Notes under the pieces: model-generated | What the model saw: only the letters and a program-made list of their open reading frames with translations | Told to the model about the DNA's origin: nothing | Databases searched by the model: none | NCBI GenBank assembly: GCA_016720545.1 | Contig: JADKKK010000002.1 | Span: forward strand, 62,001 to 126,000 | Origin: Myxococcales bacterium | GTDB lineage: Bacteria; Myxococcota_A; Polyangia; Polyangiales; Polyangiaceae | Direction of reading: 5' to 3' | DNA length: 64,000 bases | In this document: in pieces, positions 26,146-34,233 of the stretch | Numbering within the stretch: position 1 is the stretch's first letter | Layout of the letters: each line of letters begins with the position of its first letter | Position numbers and translations under genes: made by a program

Positions 26146-26646
26146 ATGCGCTCTCACGCCACTCTCGCCGCCCGCGTCGTCGCGCTCGCCGCCCTCTCCC
26201 TAGGATCCCTGGGGTCGCTCGGCTGCACGAAGACGATGATCCCGAACACCGACGTCGAGGACACCTCCGACAACCGCAAGGTGGTGAGCTTCTGCGAGGA
26301 GTACCGGCACGGCGTCGAGGAGAAGAACGTGGGCCTTCTCCTGAAGCTCGCGAGCCAGCGGTACTTCGAGGACGGCGGCAACGCGAACGCCGAAGACGAC
26401 ATCGATTTCGTGGGCTTGAAGGACTACCTCACCACGACCTTCATGAAGACCCAGGCCATCCGGTACGAGGTCCGCTACCGGAAGATCTCCACGTCCGAGA
26501 ACAATCGCGTGTTGGTCGACTTCACCTACGCCGCGAGCTTCCGACTGCCCGGCGTGAAGCAAGAGGAGTGGCGGCACACCGTCGCGGAGAACCGCCTCGA
26601 GCTCGTCAAAGAGGGTGAGTCCTACAAGATCCTGTCGGGAATGTAG
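26146..26646 (+). CDS. Small lipoprotein, NTF2-like
   Basis: 166-residue predicted lipoprotein. The lipobox is LGSLGCTK near 22-29. The mature domain (KVVSFCEEYRHGVEEKN, LLLKLASQRYFEDGGNAN, then ILSGM at the end) has the alpha-then-beta pattern of SnoaL/NTF2-like domains, which often bind small hydrophobic molecules. The assignment is based on pattern only. The ATG at 26146 begins MRSHATLAARVV; an alternative ATG at 26113 overlaps the ketosynthase stop. It lies 29 nt after the second ketosynthase and 5 nt before the metallophosphoesterase, so it is probably part of the same transcript. Confidence 0.75.
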   Translation: MRSHATLAARVVALAALSLGSLGSLGCTKTMIPNTDVEDTSDNRKVVSFCEEYRHGVEEKNVGLLLKLASQRYFEDGGNANAEDDIDFVGLKDYLTTTFMKTQAIRYEVRYRKISTSENNRVLVDFTYAASFRLPGVKQEEWRHTVAENRLELVKEGESYKILSGM

Positions 26647-26651
26647 CCGGC

Positions 26652-27863
26652 GTGGCCCCCAAGCCGTTCGTGATCGCGCACGTGTCCGATCTGCACGTGT
26701 CGACCTTTGGAGACACCTTCCACGACCGGCTGCGAGTGGTCCCGCGCAGCAAACAACCCGCCGACGTCGCCCCCTCGAGCTGGGAGCCGGTGTGGACCTG
26801 GGCGGGGTGGCGGGTGCTGCGAAAGCGTGGCAAAAAGGCGCATGATATTCGGCTGATAGACCCTGAGGGTTACGCCCACCCGGTGCCGTCGTCGCGGGCC
26901 TCGAAGGCGATCGAGCCCGTCGACCGCGCGATCGAGGTGGCCTCGCGGCTCGAGGCGCGCCTCGCGCGCACGCTTGCGGCGTCGCCGCCCCCGGTGGCCA
27001 CCCTCGCGCGGCTCGCCGAGGAGACCCCAAAGAACACCAACCTGCGGATCCTTCAGGCCGCCGAGGCGATCGGCCCCGACGTCGACGCGGTGGTCATCAC
27101 CGGCGATCTCACGGACAACGGCGCGGGCTACGAGCTCATCACCGCCGCGTTCGCGCGGTTCCACGCGCGGGGCATGCTGTTCGCCGTGCCCGGAAACCAC
27201 GACCTCTACATGTTTCCGCTGCAGGGGAGCGTGCGGCCGAAGCCGTCGCCTGGGTCGAAGCGCGCGGCGTGGCGCTCGTTCGCAGAGGGGCTCGGCACGC
27301 CGCTGCACGAGTCGGGCGCGTGGTCGCGCTACCTCCCCGAGGCGTCCACGGTGCTCGTCGGCTTCGACTCCTGCGCGCGCCCCCAGCGCCGCTTCTTCCG
27401 GCACAACGGCGCCATCGGGCCCGCGCAGTCGGCGTTTCTGCGGTCTCTCGCGACGACGCCCGAATTTCGATCCGCGCGCCACCGCGTCGCGCTGTTGCAT
27501 CACCACGTGGTGCCGCTGCCGCACGGAGTCGGTCGCGGCGCGCCGAGCGAGTTCGGCATGCGTCTCGACGACGCCACCGAGGCCGCCGCTCTCTTCGACG
27601 AGGTGGGCGTCACGTGTGTGCTCCACGGCCACCGCCACGTGAGCGAGGAGCGCCGCCCGGCCGGCGCGCGCTTCCGCATTTTCGCGTGCCCGTCGCTCAC
27701 CCTCGGATGTCGAAGCGGCGACGGGCCGTCCTACTGGCGGCTCGAGCTCGGCGAGCGCGCGCACGGCGAGCGTGTCTACACGGGCACGCAGGCCGTCGCG
27801 GGCGAGTCGGTGCTCGATCTCCAGGCCGTCGCGGGCGACGGCAACACGGCTGACGAGCCCTGA
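26652..27863 (+). CDS. Calcineurin-like metallophosphoesterase
   Basis: 403-residue metallophosphoesterase starting at GTG 26652. Metal-binding motifs are all visible: AHVSDLHVS near 9, ITGDLTDNG near 150, VPGNHDLY near 180, LLHHHVVPLPH near 281, VLHGHRHVSEERR near 320. The insert between the first two motifs (about 100 residues, Arg/Lys rich) is longer than usual. Possible substrates include phospholipids or nucleotides; none can be chosen from sequence. It is the last gene of the operon that starts with the ACP; the spacing is 5 nt from the preceding lipoprotein. It converges with the lipoprotein gene at 27876. Confidence 0.9.
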   Translation: MAPKPFVIAHVSDLHVSTFGDTFHDRLRVVPRSKQPADVAPSSWEPVWTWAGWRVLRKRGKKAHDIRLIDPEGYAHPVPSSRASKAIEPVDRAIEVASRLEARLARTLAASPPPVATLARLAEETPKNTNLRILQAAEAIGPDVDAVVITGDLTDNGAGYELITAAFARFHARGMLFAVPGNHDLYMFPLQGSVRPKPSPGSKRAAWRSFAEGLGTPLHESGAWSRYLPEASTVLVGFDSCARPQRRFFRHNGAIGPAQSAFLRSLATTPEFRSARHRVALLHHHVVPLPHGVGRGAPSEFGMRLDDATEAAALFDEVGVTCVLHGHRHVSEERRPAGARFRIFACPSLTLGCRSGDGPSYWRLELGERAHGERVYTGTQAVAGESVLDLQAVAGDGNTADEP

Positions 27864-27875
27864 CGAGCGCCTGCG

Positions 27876-28331
27876 CTACTTCTTCCCGGAGTCGGGCTGC
27901 GCGATCGGCGGAGGGGGCGCGGTGGTCGAGGTCGGCTCGGGCGCGGCGCCCTCGGCGCTCGGAATGATGAACGCGCAGCCAGGCGCGCGCTGCGGCTCGC
28001 GCACGACGTCGCACGAGCTCGTGCTCACGGCGTCCACGCAGGACTTTCGCTGCGGAAGGGTGGGCTCGACCCCCGACTGAATGCCGTGCAGGCAAGCGTC
28101 CAAGTAGAAGCGCTCGCACGCGGCGGTGGGGTCGCCGGCGGGGCGAGGGTAGTCGAGCGGGAGACCGCACTCGACGGCGCGTCTGCACCGCGCGGCCTCG
28201 ATCTCGCGGCACGCGTCGATGCCGACGGCGTCGGTCCCGCACGCGGCACCGCCGATCGCGCCGGCGAGCCCCGACACGACCGAGAGCGTGGCGATGAGCG
28301 AAGCGCGGGGCAGGGCCAAGACGGACGCCAT
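27876..28331 (-). CDS. Small cysteine-rich lipoprotein
   Basis: 151-residue predicted lipoprotein. A hydrophobic signal ends GGAACGTDA, the likely lipobox. The mature part holds spaced cysteines (CREIEAARCRRAVEC, ACERFYLDACLHG, SCVDAVSTSSCDVV), a pattern of disulphide-linked helices seen in many uncharacterised myxobacterial lipoproteins (domain like EIEAARC-RAVEC). The C-terminus is Pro/Thr rich. The ATG at 28331 overlaps by two bases the ATG of a short ORF on the other strand. Function unknown. Confidence 0.75.
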   Translation of the reverse strand: MASVLALPRASLIATLSVVSGLAGAIGGAACGTDAVGIDACREIEAARCRRAVECGLPLDYPRPAGDPTAACERFYLDACLHGIQSGVEPTLPQRKSCVDAVSTSSCDVVREPQRAPGCAFIIPSAEGAAPEPTSTTAPPPPIAQPDSGKK

Positions 28332-28407
28332 GAGGTACGCCTACTACGGCTACCGCCACGAACCCAAGAAGCTTGCGTTCATGGACGGGCCGCGCGTCGC
28401 GCGGTAG
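28330..28407 (+). CDS. Possible short peptide upstream of nucleotidyltransferase
   Basis: A 25-codon ORF reads MRYAYYGYRHEPKKLAFMDG then PRVAR and stops within the ribosome binding site of the next gene. It fills exactly the gap between the divergent lipoprotein start and the nucleotidyltransferase start. Its Tyr/Lys/His content differs from shadow ORFs here, which are Ala/Arg rich. No good ribosome binding site precedes it. Might be a leader peptide or chance. Confidence 0.25.
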   Translation: MRYAYYGYRHEPKKLAFMDGPRVAR

Positions 28408-28415
28408 GAGGTCGC

Positions 28416-29285
28416 ATGCTCCCCGCGCTCGTGCTCGCCGCTGGCCTCGGCACGCGGCTCCGTCCTCTCACCGAGTCGACGCCCAAGGCGGGCGTGCCCA
28501 TCGGCGACCGCCCCGCGCTCCACCACGTCGTCGCGGGCCTGCGCGGGTGCTCGCCGGTCGTGGTCAACGCGTTTCACCACGCGGACGTCGTGCTCGAGCT
28601 CGCCGCGATCGCGGGCGCCGTCGGCGTGCGCGAAGCGTCGCTCCTCGGCACCGCGGGCGGCCTCCGCAACGCCGCGGCCGCCCTCGGCCCGGGCCCGGTG
28701 CTGGTGTGGAACGCGGACATCCAGTCGAGCCTCGCGGCCTCGTCGGTGATCGAGGCGCACACCGCGGAGCCCTCCGCGCTCGCCACCCTGGCGGTCGCCC
28801 TGCGCGCCGAGGGCTCGATCGGCGAGGGGACGGTCGGCGTCGATCGCGCCGGTCGCGTCGCGCGGCTGCGCGGTGAGCGCTTCGGGGAAGAGGTGCGCGG
28901 CGCGGACTTCGTCGGGGTCCACGTCGTGGGGCCCCAGCTTCGCGAAGCACTTCCTGAAGTGGGGTGCCTCGTGGGCGACGTGTACCTGCCCAGGCTCCGT
29001 GCGGGAGGCACGCTCGCGACCCACGCGACCGATGCGCGGTTCGTCGACGTCGGCACGCTGGCGAGCTACCTCGCGGCGAACCTCGTGTGGCTCGAGGCGC
29101 GTGGCCTCGCGAGCTTCTGCGCGCCGAGCGCCGAGGTGAGGGCTGACGTGCGGCGGAGCGTGGTGGGCGAGGGCGCCCAGGTCGACGCACCCATCGAGGA
29201 GTGCGTCGTGTGGCCCGGGGCCCACGTCACCGAAGCGCGGCGCCGCTCGATCGTCACGAAGACGTCCGTGATATCTGCGGAGTAG
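28416..29285 (+). CDS. Sugar-phosphate nucleotidyltransferase
   Basis: 289-residue NTP-transferase. Seen: the signature LVLAAGLGTRLRPLTEST then PKAGVPIGDRPALHHV in the first 35 residues, metal-binding VWNADIQSS near 98 (D of the usual NGD/NAD), and a short left-handed-helix-like tail (SVVGEGAQVDAPIEECVVWP) near 245-270. The family makes NDP-sugars (mannose-1-P guanylyltransferase, glucose-1-P thymidylyltransferase or MurU-like); the precise sugar cannot be told. The ATG at 28416 is fixed by AGGAGG upstream. No other sugar genes are adjacent. Confidence 0.85.
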   Translation: MLPALVLAAGLGTRLRPLTESTPKAGVPIGDRPALHHVVAGLRGCSPVVVNAFHHADVVLELAAIAGAVGVREASLLGTAGGLRNAAAALGPGPVLVWNADIQSSLAASSVIEAHTAEPSALATLAVALRAEGSIGEGTVGVDRAGRVARLRGERFGEEVRGADFVGVHVVGPQLREALPEVGCLVGDVYLPRLRAGGTLATHATDARFVDVGTLASYLAANLVWLEARGLASFCAPSAEVRADVRRSVVGEGAQVDAPIEECVVWPGAHVTEARRRSIVTKTSVISAE

Positions 29286-29307
29286 AGCTGGATATCCGCG
29301 GGATCTC

Positions 29308-30033
29308 CTAGGCGCGGCGGCGCGGCCCCTCCGGGCGGCCGCTCACGCGGGTCCGCCGAGTCGGCGCGTCCGGTGCGACAGCGCTGACCGCGGCCGGCGC
29401 GGGATCCTTCTCCGGCCGCGGCGACGGGGCCGGGCTCGAGTCGAGGCCGGCGCCCTTCAGCACGAGCTTCACCTCCCGCACGAGGCGCTCGGCCAGCCCG
29501 GCGTGTCGGTGTCGCGGCAGCTCGAGCACCTCCGCTCCAAGCGTGAACACGATCGCCACGATGGCCTCGGCGGCGAGGAGCACGTCGTCGGTGGGCTGCC
29601 CCAGCTCCTTCGCCTGCGCCTCGAGGTCCTCGCTCAGCTCCGCGACGAACCGGTCGATCTCTCCGTGCAGCGCGCTGCGGAACGCCGTCGAGCCCCCGAG
29701 CCGTTCGCCGAGCAAGAGCCGAAAGAGATGCGGCTTGCGGTGCACGTAGTCCATGAACGCCGCGATCGACGCCTTGGTGCGGCCGTCAGCGGCGTTGAAG
29801 CGGCTCCGCGCCTCGCGCACGAGCTGGCGCAGCGTCATTCCCACCTCGTCGACCAGCACGAGCCCTAGCTCGTCCATGTCCCGGAAGTGCCGGTAGAAGC
29901 CGGTCGCTGTGATACCGGACGCCTTCGCGATCTCGCGGAGGCTCAGCGCCGCGAAGCCGCGCGCTGCGCTCAGCTCGAGCGCCGCGTCGATGAGCTTCCT
30001 GCGGGTGCGCTCTTTCTGTTCGAGCCGGGTCAC
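29308..30033 (-). CDS. TetR-family repressor, FabR/DesT-like
   Basis: 241-residue transcription factor. The N-terminal HTH (RRKLIDAALELSAARGF, LSLREIAKASGITATGFYRH) continues into FRDMDELGLVLVDEVGMTLR, a signature of the FabR/DesT group that regulates unsaturated fatty-acid genes by sensing acyl-CoA/acyl-ACP composition (family knowledge). It is divergent from a desaturase, the arrangement of the desT-desCB locus in Pseudomonas. A long Pro/Ala/Arg-rich tail follows the ligand domain. The GTG at 30033 (VTRLEQKERTRR) is preferred, because longer frames would read through the operator palindrome at 30064-30085. Confidence 0.88.
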   Translation of the reverse strand: MTRLEQKERTRRKLIDAALELSAARGFAALSLREIAKASGITATGFYRHFRDMDELGLVLVDEVGMTLRQLVREARSRFNAADGRTKASIAAFMDYVHRKPHLFRLLLGERLGGSTAFRSALHGEIDRFVAELSEDLEAQAKELGQPTDDVLLAAEAIVAIVFTLGAEVLELPRHRHAGLAERLVREVKLVLKGAGLDSSPAPSPRPEKDPAPAAVSAVAPDAPTRRTRVSGRPEGPRRRA

Positions 30034-30063
30034 GGCGCCGCGCCGGGTCGGGTCTTGCGCGTC

Positions 30064-30085
30064 TCGGTGTACAGGTGTACACCGA
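30064..30085. promoter_or_regulatory. Perfect 9-bp inverted repeat, likely operator of the FabR-like repressor
   Basis: Arms TCGGTGTAC and GTACACCGA are separated by AGGT. The site lies 31 nt from the repressor start and 30 nt from the preferred desaturase start, in the middle of the divergent promoter region. A TetR dimer binding here could control both genes. The palindrome is seen; its role is inferred from position. Confidence 0.65.
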
Positions 30086-30114
30086 AACTGTCTCGACATC
30101 GGAAGGTGCTCATC

Positions 30115-30888
30115 GTGCTCTACCTCGCGCTCTGCCTGGCCGTCTTCGTGGCAGCCTACCTGCTCAATATCTTCTACATCACGGTGCTCTACCACCGAGG
30201 ACTCACGCACGGCGCCGTCAAGCTACGCCCGTTCACTCGGTTTCTGGCGGTGCACACCGGCAGCTGGGTGACCGGCCTCGACCCCAAGGGCTGGAGCTGC
30301 ATGCACAGGCTCCACCACCTGCACTCGGACACGCCGGAGGACCCCCACAGCCCGAGCCACAACGGGCTCATCGAGCTCATGCTCGTGCAGCTCCGCTCGT
30401 ACAATCGCATCCTCGTGCGCCTCATCAAGGGCTCGGCAGCCGAGACCGCCCTCGTGAAGGATCTCGACTTCCCCGTCAGCTGGCTCAACCGGCGCGGTCT
30501 CTGGAGCCTCCCGTACGCGCTGCACCTGTCGATCACCGTCGCCATCGGCGTCTTCGGCCACGCGTGGCTGCTCGGCGCCGCGTATTACTTCGGAATGCTC
30601 TCGCACCCCATCCAGGGCTGGATGGTGAACGCGCTCGCGCACAGGTTCGGCTACCGGAGCTTCGACACGTCGGACGACTCGCGAAACAACACCTTCGTCG
30701 CGCTCCTCGTGTTCGGCGAGGGCTACCAGAACAACCACCATCACGCGCCTCGCAGCGCGAACTTCGCGGCGAAGGCCGGCGAGCTCGATCTCGGGTATCT
30801 CCTGTGTCGCGTCGCGGAGAAGGTGGGCCTCATCGAGATCGTGCCGACGCCCGCTCCGCTGGCCGAGCCCGTGGCCGACGCGCCGTAG
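30115..30888 (+). CDS. Fatty-acid desaturase (acyl-CoA delta-9 type)
   Basis: 257-residue di-iron membrane desaturase. The three histidine boxes are complete: HRGLTH near 23, HRLHHLH near 64 and NNHHHAP near 209. Hydrophobic stretches at the start (LYLALCLAVFVAAYLL) and near 140-165 fit membrane passage. It introduces a double bond in acyl chains of phospholipids or acyl-CoA (family knowledge). The start at GTG 30115 has GGAAGG 8 nt upstream; GTG 30106 in frame is the alternative. Controlled, by position, by the divergent FabR-like repressor and the palindrome at 30064-30085. Confidence 0.92.
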   Translation: MLYLALCLAVFVAAYLLNIFYITVLYHRGLTHGAVKLRPFTRFLAVHTGSWVTGLDPKGWSCMHRLHHLHSDTPEDPHSPSHNGLIELMLVQLRSYNRILVRLIKGSAAETALVKDLDFPVSWLNRRGLWSLPYALHLSITVAIGVFGHAWLLGAAYYFGMLSHPIQGWMVNALAHRFGYRSFDTSDDSRNNTFVALLVFGEGYQNNHHHAPRSANFAAKAGELDLGYLLCRVAEKVGLIEIVPTPAPLAEPVADAP

Positions 30889-30950
30889 GCTCGGTGGTGT
30901 TCGCGTCCTCGCCACGACCGGCCGCGCGCGGAAGTGGTACGGTCTCGCGC

Positions 30951-31856
30951 ATGTTCCGGCGCGTCCTGGGTGGGCTCGAGCGCACCGTCGGTGGGGCCCA
31001 ATACCATGCAGTGTCACGAGCAGCGCGCGCCTACGCGGGCTTGCGCCTCGAGGTGGCCGTCGTCGATGGCGTGCGCGTGCCCTACTACCGGCGCACCTCC
31101 CGCGACGGCCGGGCGCCGCTCGTGCTCGTGCACGGATTCGGAGGCGACAAGGAGAGCTGGCTCCTGCTCGCGGGGTCGCTCGGCCGCGATCGCGGGCTCG
31201 TCATTCCCGACCTCCCGGGCCATGGCGCCGCCGACGGGATCCCGCGGGAGCGAGCGTCGGCGCGGGCGCAGGCCGCGGTCGTGGCGGCCGTGCTAGCGCA
31301 CGCCGGCGTGGGGCGGGCTCACCTCGTGGGCAACTCGATGGGCGGCGGCGTCGCGCTCCGCTTCGCCCACGACTTCCCGGAGCAGACCGCGTCGATGACG
31401 CTCATCGGGTCCGTGGGCCCGATCGTCGAGCGGAGCGAGGTCGGCGAGGCGATCGATCGCGGCGAGAATCCGCTCCTCACCCGCGGCCCCGACGATCTGA
31501 ACCGGCTCCTGCGCCTCGTCGCCGAGCGGCTGCCGCCGAGCACGCGCGCGATGCGTCGCTATCTGGGGACCGAGCGCTGGAAGCGCGCCCCCGCGCTGGC
31601 CGAGCTCTTCGAGGGGTGGGTGGATCCCGCCGCGGGCGACGGCGTGCCGACCGCGCTCGGCGCCCTCGACGCCCCCGCGCTCGTCATCCACGGCGGCAAG
31701 GACCGCGTGATCCACCCGTCGACCGGCAAGGCGCTGGCCGAGGGGCTCGCGCGCGCGAAGCACGTCCCGATGGCTTCGCTGGGCCACGTGCCCCAGCTCG
31801 AAGATCCGCGAGGCGTCGCCAAGGAGCTCGAAGGCTTCCTGGCGTCGCTGCCTTAG
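30951..31856 (+). CDS. Alpha/beta hydrolase
   Basis: 301-residue alpha/beta-hydrolase-fold enzyme. Seen: oxyanion HGFGGDKESW near 62, nucleophile elbow GNSMGGG near 125 (Ser), catalytic Asp in HGGKDRVIHP near 249, and His in SLGHVPQLEDP near 280. The N-terminal 30 residues resemble the lead helix of lipase-like members of this family. Substrate unknown; the neighbourhood suggests lipid or ester cleavage but that is weak. The ATG at 30951 begins MFRRVLGGLERTVGG; 62 nt separate it from the desaturase, so co-transcription is possible. Confidence 0.88.
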   Translation: MFRRVLGGLERTVGGAQYHAVSRAARAYAGLRLEVAVVDGVRVPYYRRTSRDGRAPLVLVHGFGGDKESWLLLAGSLGRDRGLVIPDLPGHGAADGIPRERASARAQAAVVAAVLAHAGVGRAHLVGNSMGGGVALRFAHDFPEQTASMTLIGSVGPIVERSEVGEAIDRGENPLLTRGPDDLNRLLRLVAERLPPSTRAMRRYLGTERWKRAPALAELFEGWVDPAAGDGVPTALGALDAPALVIHGGKDRVIHPSTGKALAEGLARAKHVPMASLGHVPQLEDPRGVAKELEGFLASLP

Positions 31857-31925
31857 CGCTTGCGAGGCGCGGCGAGCCGAGACCGTGGCGGTGGGCGCCG
31901 CCCTGGCCCGCGTGGCGGTCGGCCG

Positions 31926-34133
31926 TCACGGCTTCGCGGGCGTGGAGAGCTTCTCGAGCGCCGCCGAGAGCTCCTCGACGCGCTTGGCCTCGTCCTTGGT
32001 CGCGCTCTCTTCGGCCGCCTTCAGCTTCGTGAGGCGGTCCTCGGCGGCCACGACGCGCACGACGAACGGGTGGGTCTTGTCCTTCTCCGCGGTGAGCGCC
32101 TTCAGGTCCTCCCGCAGTCTCGTGAGCTCGGCCGTCGCGCGGTTCACGTCCTCGCGGGCCTTCGTCTTCGCGACACGCGCGAGCTCGACGGGCTTGGCCT
32201 TCGCGGTGGCTTCGGTCAGCACCTGGCGCTCGAAGGGCGAGAGCCCCACCTGTCGCGACAGATCCTCGAGCGCCGTCGCGTTCAAGTTCGCGAGCGCGGT
32301 GCGGGAGACGAGGCCCTCGACAGTGGTGACCGCGCGCGACACGGTCTTCTTCGGCGAGAGGTCGAAGACCCCGATCGGCAGGTTCTTCTCGGTGTCGTAG
32401 TCGACGCGGTCCGCGCCCTCGACCCGGCCGTTGTTCGCGACGTGGAAGCCGACGGCGACCTGCCGCGGTCGCCCCGAGTCGTTCTTGAGCACGTAGTCCC
32501 CTCGCACCGTGCGCAGATAGTGCTGCTCGAGCCTGCCCGTGCGCGCGTCGAACACGACCTTCTGGGTGGCGTCGGTCGTCTTCAGGTTCTTGCGCGACAC
32601 CTCCACGTCGAGGTCGTCGGCGAACGTGATGAACCGGCGCTCGCCGGGGCGAAGGCGGCCGACGGCCGACTCCCCCGCGAAGCCGCCGTCCGCGAAGAAG
32701 GCGATGACGCCGGGCGGGAGGGTTTGCTTGGTCTGGTTCACGAAGCGCACGCCGGCCCGCGGCGACGTGCCTCGATCGTCGACGTACGTGATGGCGACCG
32801 CGTCGAGGGGGGCGCCGACGAAAGGGACAAGCGCCGAGCTGCGCGCGGCGAGATCGAGGCCCTGCTTCAGCACGTAGCGGAAGAGCGCGCCGCCCTCGAT
32901 GACGTCGGCCTGCGCCGTCTTCGCGAGGTTCCCCACGTCGAGCAGAGAGCTCGCACCCGAGCCGGAGCCGTACCCGGTGCCCGAGCCGTGGCCGACCGTG
33001 CCGATGCTCCCGAGCCCGACGCCCTCGCCTCGCCCACCTCCGCCCTCGCCGACGCCGCTGAGGCCGAGCCCGCTGGCGCCGAACGACTCCTCGAGGTGAT
33101 CGCCCCACATCCGATCGGCGGAGTTGTCGAGCAGCTGGGGCACGGTGGAGGCGGGGTTGTCTGGGGTGCGCAGCTCGCGCCTCGCGTAGCGCGGCGCCGC
33201 CATGGGGAAGAGGAACGAGTCGGGCTGGCCGTTGACGAGCTCGACATGAACCCCCTGCCAGCGCTCGTCCGTGTCGTTGTGAATGAGCGCCCAGCCCTGC
33301 AAGAACGCCTTGTTGTCGGCGCCAAGGACGAGCCGGTACGTGGTCCGCCAGATGGGGGCCTCGGCCAGGTACCCGAGCGTGACGGGGCCATCGCTCGAGG
33401 CGAGCACCTCGAGCAAGCGCGGGTTGCGCGCGCCCTGCGTCGACACGGCGTCGAGCGCTGTCCCGAGGCGCGCAAAGAAGGCAGGATCGGTGGGTCGGAC
33501 GCCGACGATCACGTCGTCGGAGAAGCGCTGCAGCTCTCCGTCGTCGGTCAGGACCAGCGCGACGAGGGTCGGCTCGTCCGAGGCCTTGGTCTCCTCGGCC
33601 TTCTCCTTTCCGGCGGCATCCTTCTCGCGGGGCGGGCGGGGCGCGCGCGGCGCGTCGACGACGTCGACCAGGCGCCCCGACGTGGGCGCGCCGTGTCGGG
33701 TGGTCACGACGACGTGTGCGCCGCGCATGGTGCCGAGGAGCGCGCGGAAGGTGAGGGGGCTGCCGTCGGCGGCGGGCAGCCCCGCGAGTGAGCGGGCCAT
33801 TCCGGGCGTGACGCTGCTCGGGAAGGCGAGCCCCGTGACCTCCGCCTTTCCGCCCTTCGAGAGCACGACGAGGGTCTTCAGCGCGTCGTCGAGGTGCCCG
33901 GGCGGCACGGGGAGCGACGTCCTCCCACCCGCCACGCCCTCGCGCTCGAAGTAGCCGACGCCCACCTCGTAGAGCCGCAGGCTCTTGAGCGGAAGAATGG
34001 GCACGCCGCCGCCCGGGCTGCGTGCATCGGTGGTGGGCGCGCACGCCGCGAGCGAGGCGAGGAGCGGCGCGAGCGCGAGGGCGGAGGCGAGGCGGGAGGC
34101 GAGGCGGGAGCCGGGCGGGGAACCTGAGTGCAT
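31926..34133 (-). CDS. DUF4139-domain lipoprotein
   Basis: 735-residue predicted lipoprotein; signal ends LASLAACAPTTD. Mature part: an early beta-rich domain (LYEVGVGYFEREGVAGGRT near 42, TLVVLSKGGKAEVTGLAFP near 79), the DUF4139 core (APIWRTTYRLVLGADNKAFL near 265, GWALIHNDTDERW near 285), a Gly/Ser-rich insertion of about 35 residues near 355-395, then the rest of the domain. The C-terminus (from about 635) is a coiled coil rich in Lys/Glu/Ala. DUF4139 proteins are often called mucoidy-inhibitor-like; function unproven. The ATG at 34133 starts MHSGSPPGSRL. The next gene upstream on the same strand ends 100 nt before. Confidence 0.88.
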   Translation of the reverse strand: MHSGSPPGSRLASRLASALALAPLLASLAACAPTTDARSPGGGVPILPLKSLRLYEVGVGYFEREGVAGGRTSLPVPPGHLDDALKTLVVLSKGGKAEVTGLAFPSSVTPGMARSLAGLPAADGSPLTFRALLGTMRGAHVVVTTRHGAPTSGRLVDVVDAPRAPRPPREKDAAGKEKAEETKASDEPTLVALVLTDDGELQRFSDDVIVGVRPTDPAFFARLGTALDAVSTQGARNPRLLEVLASSDGPVTLGYLAEAPIWRTTYRLVLGADNKAFLQGWALIHNDTDERWQGVHVELVNGQPDSFLFPMAAPRYARRELRTPDNPASTVPQLLDNSADRMWGDHLEESFGASGLGLSGVGEGGGGRGEGVGLGSIGTVGHGSGTGYGSGSGASSLLDVGNLAKTAQADVIEGGALFRYVLKQGLDLAARSSALVPFVGAPLDAVAITYVDDRGTSPRAGVRFVNQTKQTLPPGVIAFFADGGFAGESAVGRLRPGERRFITFADDLDVEVSRKNLKTTDATQKVVFDARTGRLEQHYLRTVRGDYVLKNDSGRPRQVAVGFHVANNGRVEGADRVDYDTEKNLPIGVFDLSPKKTVSRAVTTVEGLVSRTALANLNATALEDLSRQVGLSPFERQVLTEATAKAKPVELARVAKTKAREDVNRATAELTRLREDLKALTAEKDKTHPFVVRVVAAEDRLTKLKAAEESATKDEAKRVEELSAALEKLSTPAKP

Positions 34134-34233
34134 GGGGGGCCTTTCGGGGCAGCGTAGACGTCGCGGCGGCGCGGAAGTTCCCGGCACACCGCGCGAGGCG
34201 CGCGCCCTGGAGAGCACCGATCCGGTGGAAAGC

